From Neopusillimonas aromaticivorans (GTDB lineage Bacteria > Pseudomonadota > Gammaproteobacteria > Burkholderiales > Burkholderiaceae_B): a DNA stretch of 64,000 bases. The stretch spans positions 2,232,001-2,296,000 of the forward strand of contig NZ_CP128233.1 of the NCBI RefSeq assembly GCF_030344915.1, in the 5' to 3' direction. A program made the position numbers and the translations under genes. The notes under the pieces are model-generated. The model ran no database searches. It worked only from the letters and a program-made list of their open reading frames with translations, and was not told the origin of the DNA. Below, one piece after another: positions 59,493 through 64,000 of the stretch. The number at the start of each line of letters is the position of its first letter. Positions within the stretch are counted from its first letter, which is position 1.

Positions 59493-60298
59493 ATGAAAAT
59501 GAAGTCTGGTTCTCAGGTAGTCATCAAAACATCAGATCCGCTTCAGGTGTCCGGGTTGAGTGCTGTCAGGCAGGCCTTTCGGCGTGCGTTGGTGTCGCAG
59601 TTTCACCCGCGCATGCTGTTTGCGCTGTTCTTGCCTTTCATTATCGCCTTGCTGGGGGCTATTGTGCTGTTGCTGGCCTTCTGGACGCCGCTTACCGGCT
59701 GGTTGACAGATCAGGTCGCAAGCTGGGGTGTCATCAACAGTATTGATCAGTTCATGCTGGGGCTTGGGCTGTTCTCGCTCAATCTCATCATCGTACCCAT
59801 GTTGGCTGTTGGCATTTTGTTACCGCTGGCCGGCATTCTGGGGCTGGTCATTGCGGCTGTTTTTGTCATGCCGCTGGTATTGCGTCACCTTGAACAGCGT
59901 GACTACAAGGGTCTGAATCGTCAGGGGAAATGTCGACCGCCCTTGGTGTCTGGAACGCCGTCTGGGTGGGTGGGCTGTTTGCGTTGGGCTGGTTGGTTAC
60001 CATGCCGCTCTGGTTGTTTCCGCCATTACCTATACTTTTGTCGGTATTTTGGTGGGCTTTTGCCTTTACCCGCATGCTTCGCGTTGACGCTGTCATCGAA
60101 CACGCCAGTGCCCAAGAGCGGCGCATTATCTGGAAGCGTCATAACCGTCAGTATTGGCTGATGGGTACGATCATGGCTCTGGTCAACCTCTTTCCACCGG
60201 CCTGGCTCGTTTTGCCCGTCTTTTCGGCGCTGGTATTTGCCCACTTCAGTCTTGAAGCCTTGCGCCAGTTGCGCCAGGAAACTGTCATTGATGTCTGA
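59493..60298 (+). CDS. EI24-domain membrane protein (CysZ-like)
   Basis: After one G repair near 59928 (restores NRQGEMSTALGVWN) the protein is 268 residues with four or more hydrophobic segments. It matches the bacterial EI24/CysZ family (PF07264). CysZ transports sulfate, but this group is diverse and the substrate is unknown. It ends 19 bases before the CinA-like gene. Confidence 0.78.
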
Positions 60299-60317
60299 TC
60301 CTTCTCGAGGTAATGGT

Positions 60318-61113
60318 ATGTCTGTTTCTTCAGTGCCGCGTGTGCGCCTGATTATCGTTGGCGATGAAATCCTGTCGGGGCGCCGTCAAGACAAGCATTT
60401 TGTCAAAATGATCGAATTGCTGGGTCAACGTGGCATGCAGCTTTCTGGGGCCGAGTTTGTTTCCGATGATCGGGCCAGCATAGCGGCGGTGCTGGCACGC
60501 AGTTTTGCCACCGATGACATCGTCTTCAGTTGTGGCGGCATCGGGGCTACCCCCGATGACCAGACCCGGCAAGCGGCTGCTCAGGCCCTGGGGGTTGATC
60601 TGGCGCTGCACCCCGAGGCTGAACGTCTGATTGTCGAGCGGTGTGCCGATAACGAGAAAAAAGGCCTGGGCAGTGCTGACATGTCGTTGCCCGAGAACCA
60701 GCAACGACTGCAAATGGGGGTTTTCCCGGTGGGTGCTGAAATCGTGCCGAATCCGTATAACAAGATCCCCGGGTTTTTTATCCGCAATCACACGTTTATG
60801 CCGGGGTTTCCCGTGATGGCCTGGCCCATGATGGAATGGACGCTCGATACCCGCTATCGCCATCATCATCATCAGGTGGTGCGTGTTGAGCATTCATTTC
60901 TGGTGTTCGGGTTACCTGAATCACGCATTACGCCGGCACTTGAGGCCCTCGAAGCGCGTTGGCCGGGCGTCAAGGCATTCAGTTTGCCCAGCATGGGGGC
61001 GAGGGGCGCCCGCACATTGATCTCGGGGTAAAAGGCGAGCCCCTGGCGGCTGCTGAAGCGCTTGCTTTCCTTAAAGATGCGGCACAGGCTGCGGGTGGAA
61101 CCCTTACCCCTGA
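60318..61113 (+). CDS. CinA-N / molybdopterin-binding-domain protein
   Basis: The MoaB/MogA-like domain has IIVGDEILSGRRQDKH near residue 15 and VFSCGGIGATPDDQTRQAAAQAL. Similar proteins (CinA N-terminal type) occur as NMN-amidase-related or pyrophosphatase enzymes. Two repairs are needed: a G run near 60998 (restores SMGGEGRPHIDLGVKGE) and a C run near 61109, which ends the protein at 61113 with 265 residues. Without the second repair the frame runs to 61255 into the promoter of the next gene. Confidence 0.72.
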
Positions 61114-61261
61114 GCATGTTAGCGGGCATTGTTGCACGAGTCGTTGCGCTCGGGTAGTTGCCCTGGCCACCGGTCGGCTGCTGCTTTGTGGTAAAAAACC
61201 GCTTGCCAAAGCACAAAATATTTTCATAATATGGGAATGTTGCGTCGCATCATGAGCAGGC

Positions 61262-62100
61262 ATGTCTATAGTTGATCCAAATCCTCTTAGGCCGGTAGCC
61301 AAACCAGCCAGTGTTGCCGATTCGCCGATCGCCATCCAGGTTCTCGAGCGTGCCATGCTGTTGCTCGATGTCCTGGCGCACCAGGCCGAAGCGGTACCCT
61401 CAAGATTCTGGCGGAAAAACCGGCCTGCACACCTCAACGGCCCATCGTATCCTGAATGATCTGGTGGCAGGCCGCTATGTTGAACGCGTTGACAGCGGTC
61501 TGTACCGTCTGGGCATGCGTCTGCTGGAACTGGGTTCGCTGGTTAAGGGGCGGCTCAATGTGCGTGAGGTCGCCGTCGAACCCATGCGTGACTTGCATCA
61601 GTTGACCGGTGAAACGGTGAATCTTTCGGTGCAGCAAAACGATGAAATTGTGTATGTTGAACGCGCCTGGAGCGAGCGTTCCGGCATGCAGGTTGTACGT
61701 GCCATTGGGGGCGGGCGCCCCTGCACCTGACGTCAACCGGCAAGCTTTTTTGTCGGTTTCCGACCCGCGCCAGGTCAAGGCCTATGTCATGCGTACCGGT
61801 CTTGCCGGCGCCACACCCAACAGTATTACGCAGGCCTCCAGGCTTGAGGAAGAACTGGCGCTGGTTCGTCGCACCGGGTATTCGCGCGATAACGAAGAGC
61901 TCGAGTTAGGCGTGCGTTGTATTGCCGCAGGGGTTTACGACGATGCCGGCAACCTGCAGGCCGGTCTTTCAATTTCTGCGCCCGCCGAACGTTTGCGTGA
62001 AGAATGGATTGATCTTTTACTCAAGACCGCTAACCGTATCTCGGCTGCCCTGGGCTTTGAAAGTGCATCAGCAGCCAGGCATAACGGCGTTTCCCCTTGA
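61262..62100 (+). CDS. IclR-family transcriptional regulator
   Basis: After four repairs (C near 61400, A near 61420, G near 61712, T near 61750) the protein is 280 residues. The winged helix (VPLKILAEKTGLHTSTAHRILNDL) is followed by an IclR effector domain (HQLTGETVNLSVQQNDEIVYVERAWSE, IAAGVYDDAGNLQAGLSISAP). The effector and targets are unknown; it precedes the phasin gene by 98 bases. Confidence 0.85.
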
Positions 62101-62102
62101 AT

Positions 62103-62171
62103 ATTGCACTGCAATAAAAAATTCATTGACACTTTGTTTTTAAAGGGTTAAATTTGAATTGTGCATTGCAA
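62103..62171 (+). promoter_or_regulatory. phasin promoter with TGCA-type palindromes
   Basis: TTGACA (62126-62131), 17 bases, TAAATT (62149-62154) form a good promoter. ATTGCA-C-TGCAAT (62103-62115) is a perfect palindrome upstream, and TTGTGCATTGCAA (62159-62171) overlaps the start region. Phasin genes are usually repressed by PhaR, which binds TGC-rich sites. PhaR binding here is inferred. Confidence 0.55.
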
Positions 62172-62198
62172 CATAACCCTGACATAAAGGAAATCACC

Positions 62199-62788
62199 AT
62201 GAGCGCAATCCCCCAACAACTGTTCGACAACCAGAAAGCTTCCTCGACAAGATCCTGGCTGCTCAGGGTTTGATTTTCGGTGGCTTTGAAAAGCTGGTCG
62301 ACCTGAATCTGAAAGTCATGAAGGCAACGTTTGAAGACGTCGCCCAGAAGTCACATGAAGCTGTCGAAGTCAAAGACCCCCAGGAAGCCGTCGCATTTAC
62401 GTCCAGCCTGATGCAGCCCGGTGCTGACAAGGTTATGGCCTACGGCAAGCATGTATATGACATCGTTTCATCGGTTCAAACCGAATTGACCCGTCTGGCC
62501 GAAGAGCAGCTGTCACAAGGCCAGCACCAGGTTCATGAAGCCATCGAGCAGCTGGCCAAGAACGCACCGACAGGTACTGAAGGTGCAATCGCCCTGCTGA
62601 AATCTTCGGTTGCATCGGCCAACAGCGCCTATGAAACCGTTGCCAAAGCGGCCAAACAGGCTTCCGAAGCAGCTGAGTCAAACATTACTGCCGCGACCAA
62701 CGCAACGTTCAAAGCAGCTACTGAAGCCGCTGAAGTCGTCAAGTCGGCAACACCGCGTCCTGCAGCACGTCCCGGTAAAACGTCTTAA
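62199..62788 (+). CDS. phaP: phasin, polyhydroxyalkanoate granule protein
   Basis: After one T repair near 62241 (restores FDNQKAFLDKILAAQGLIFGGFEKLVDLNLKV) the protein is 196 residues, almost all helical and Ala-rich. The family's central region ALHHE-like stretch is replaced by VYDIVSSVQTELTRLAEEQLSQGQ. Phasins coat PHA storage granules. An AAAGGA ribosome site and a strong promoter fit high expression. Confidence 0.88.
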
Positions 62789-62848
62789 TCGGCGCCCCAT
62801 TGCCGAATGGGTTCAGGCGTAATGCCTGAACCGGCCAAGCCAGCGCCC

Positions 62849-62885
62849 AGCAAAAAGCCCGTCAGAACATGACGGGCTTTTTGCT
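62849..62885 (+). terminator. phasin terminator
   Basis: AGCAAAAAGCCCGTCA, loop GAACA, TGACGGGCTTTTTGCT: a perfect 16-base-pair stem with T-rich right arm. It lies 60 bases after the phasin stop. Confidence 0.9.
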
Positions 62886-62993
62886 TGAGTGTCAACGACA
62901 TCTGCCCAATGTTACCGGTTCGGTTCAGAGCAGGCACCGCTTGAAATGATGATGCTGCCCGCGATTCACCTGCCTGCAGGCGGGCAGGTGTTG

Positions 62994-64000
62994 TCAGCCG
63001 CGTGCCTTTTCGATGGCGCGAACGCAGTCACGTATCAAGGCCGGGCCTTTGTAAATCAGGCCGGTATACAACTGGACCGCATTGGCGCCGGCGCGGATCT
63101 TTTCAACGGCCTGTTGCCCCGAAGCAATGCCTCCGACGCCGATAATTGAAAAGTCCGGCCCCAGCTGCTGGCGCAGACGCGCAATAACAGCCAGCGACAG
63201 CTCATGCACCGGGGGCCTGAAAGCCCGCCGGTTTCATTGGCGTGCGGCAACCCATTGACGGCATCACGTGACAAGGTCGTGTTTGTGGCAATGACGCCAT
63301 CCACATCCTGGCTGGCCAGCACGCTGGCGATGACGTCTACCTGATTCTGGTCCAGATCAGGTGCAATTTTTACTGCCAGCGGGACACGTTTACCGTGCAG
63401 GTCTTCCAGGGCGCGGCGTTTTTCCCGTAGGGCGCCCAGCAGTTCGCCAAGTTCAGATTGGCCTTGCAATGCTCGCAGGTTCTGGGTGTTGGGTGATGAA
63501 ATGTTGACGGTGACATAGTCGGCGTGCGGGTAAACCCCTTCAAGGCCAGTCAGGTAGTCTGAGACTGCATTTTCAATGGGCGTTGCCGCATTTTTACCAA
63601 TATTCAGGCCAATAATACCCCTTGCGAGCGCCATTGGCTTTGCTGCACATTATTCAGAAAAACGGCCAGCCCCTTGTTGTTGAAACCCAGGCGGTTGATC
63701 AGCGCATTGGCCTGCGGCAAGCGAAACATGCGTGGTTTCGGGTTGCCATCCTGAGGCTTGGGTGTAACGGTGCCGACTTCAATAAACCCGAAACCCAGAT
63801 TTGCGAGTGCGTCAATGTGGGCACCGTTTTTATCAAGACCTGCCGCCAGACCCACGGGGTTGCGCAAAGGCAGACCCATCAGTTGCGACGGCAGGCTGGG
63901 TGCATCGTGCAGCAGGCGCCGTGTGATGCGGCAGTCGTAGGCCTTTTGCAGCGATGACAAGGTGAGTTCGTGAGCCTGCTCGGCATCCATCGAAAACAGG
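62994..64000 (-). CDS. pyrD: dihydroorotate dehydrogenase, class 2 (5' end beyond window)
   Basis: The membrane-linked FMN enzyme oxidises dihydroorotate with quinone as acceptor. Motifs: GLAAGLDKNGAHIDALANLGFGFIEVGTVTPKPQ, VNISSPNTQNLR with the catalytic Ser, and IIGVGGIASGQQAVEKIRAGANAVQLYTGLIYKG. Two repairs are needed: GGGG near 63618 (restores QGGIIGLNIGKN) and CCCCC near 63214 (restores SGPPVHELSL). The frame is still open at the right edge. The 205 bases before the phasin gene hold the phasin terminator and a hairpin at 62967-62990. Confidence 0.92.

Noticed and set aside
1..64000. tRNA, rRNA or CRISPR arrays
   Set aside because: No cloverleaf, rRNA segment or regular repeat-spacer pattern was seen on reading the window; a covariance-model scan was not possible.

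Overview
The window reads as a chromosomal segment of a betaproteobacterium, order Burkholderiales, most likely Alcaligenaceae. This rests on the aerobic benzoyl-CoA (box) cluster with a BoxR-type regulator, the dusB-fis-purH-ruvC-ruvA-ruvB block, a phasin gene (polyhydroxyalkanoate storage) and a double-length UvrA. These are judgements from protein sequence read by eye; no database was searched. No rRNA, tRNA or CRISPR array was seen.

Layout. 1-5.8 kb: the end of boxR, then boxC-boxB-boxA and a MaoC-like hotdog gene, with a promoter and TGCA-N6-TGCA operators in front of boxC. 5.8-8.3 kb: gcdH and a divergent LysR gene sharing an operator-like palindrome. 8.3-21.8 kb: ggt, purU, pdxH, chaC, tcdA, a 5.8 kb tandem uvrA, a 42-residue basic protein, an acidic protein and ettA. 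21.9-31.4 kb: an accessory region with a class III Fic AMP-transferase and the tail of a second fic gene, a zinc-ribbon protein, a secreted protein, an IS3-family element, a fragment resembling a DUF1524 nuclease end, an FtsK-gamma-like protein, an IS21-family element inside a gene, a RelBE-type pair and a WYL regulator. 31.5-35.4 kb: minE-minD-minC and glnS. 35.5-37.9 kb: a divergent CydA/CydB-like pair. 37.9-48.6 kb: a two-component system, recQ, ruvBAC, purH, fis, dusB and a UbiH-type monooxygenase. 48.6-64 kb: membrane proteins, a ctaG-like gene, a BepA-like protease, a copper-type TonB receptor with a DUF2946 gene, an AzlC/AzlD homologue, a DEAD-box helicase, a thioredoxin-like protein, an IclR regulator, a phasin and pyrD (cut by the window edge).

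Sequence quality matters. About fifty reading frames, including normally essential genes (glnS, minD, purH, pyrD), break at homopolymer runs, and restoring one base to the run rejoins the frame with the expected family motif. The pattern is far more consistent with run-length undercalling in the assembly than with gene decay. Coordinates below span the rejoined genes and the text says where repairs are needed.

The most unusual content is the CydA/CydB-like pair. By alignment to E. coli CydA recalled from memory, the CydA-like protein is collinear but lacks every axial haem ligand and the acidic and quinol-site residues, so it should not be a normal bd oxidase. Next are the Fic locus (a second fic tail differing only by synonymous changes, and a palindromic promoter element shared with a zinc-ribbon gene), an IS21-interrupted gene that can be rebuilt exactly in frame, and the operator layout of the box promoter.
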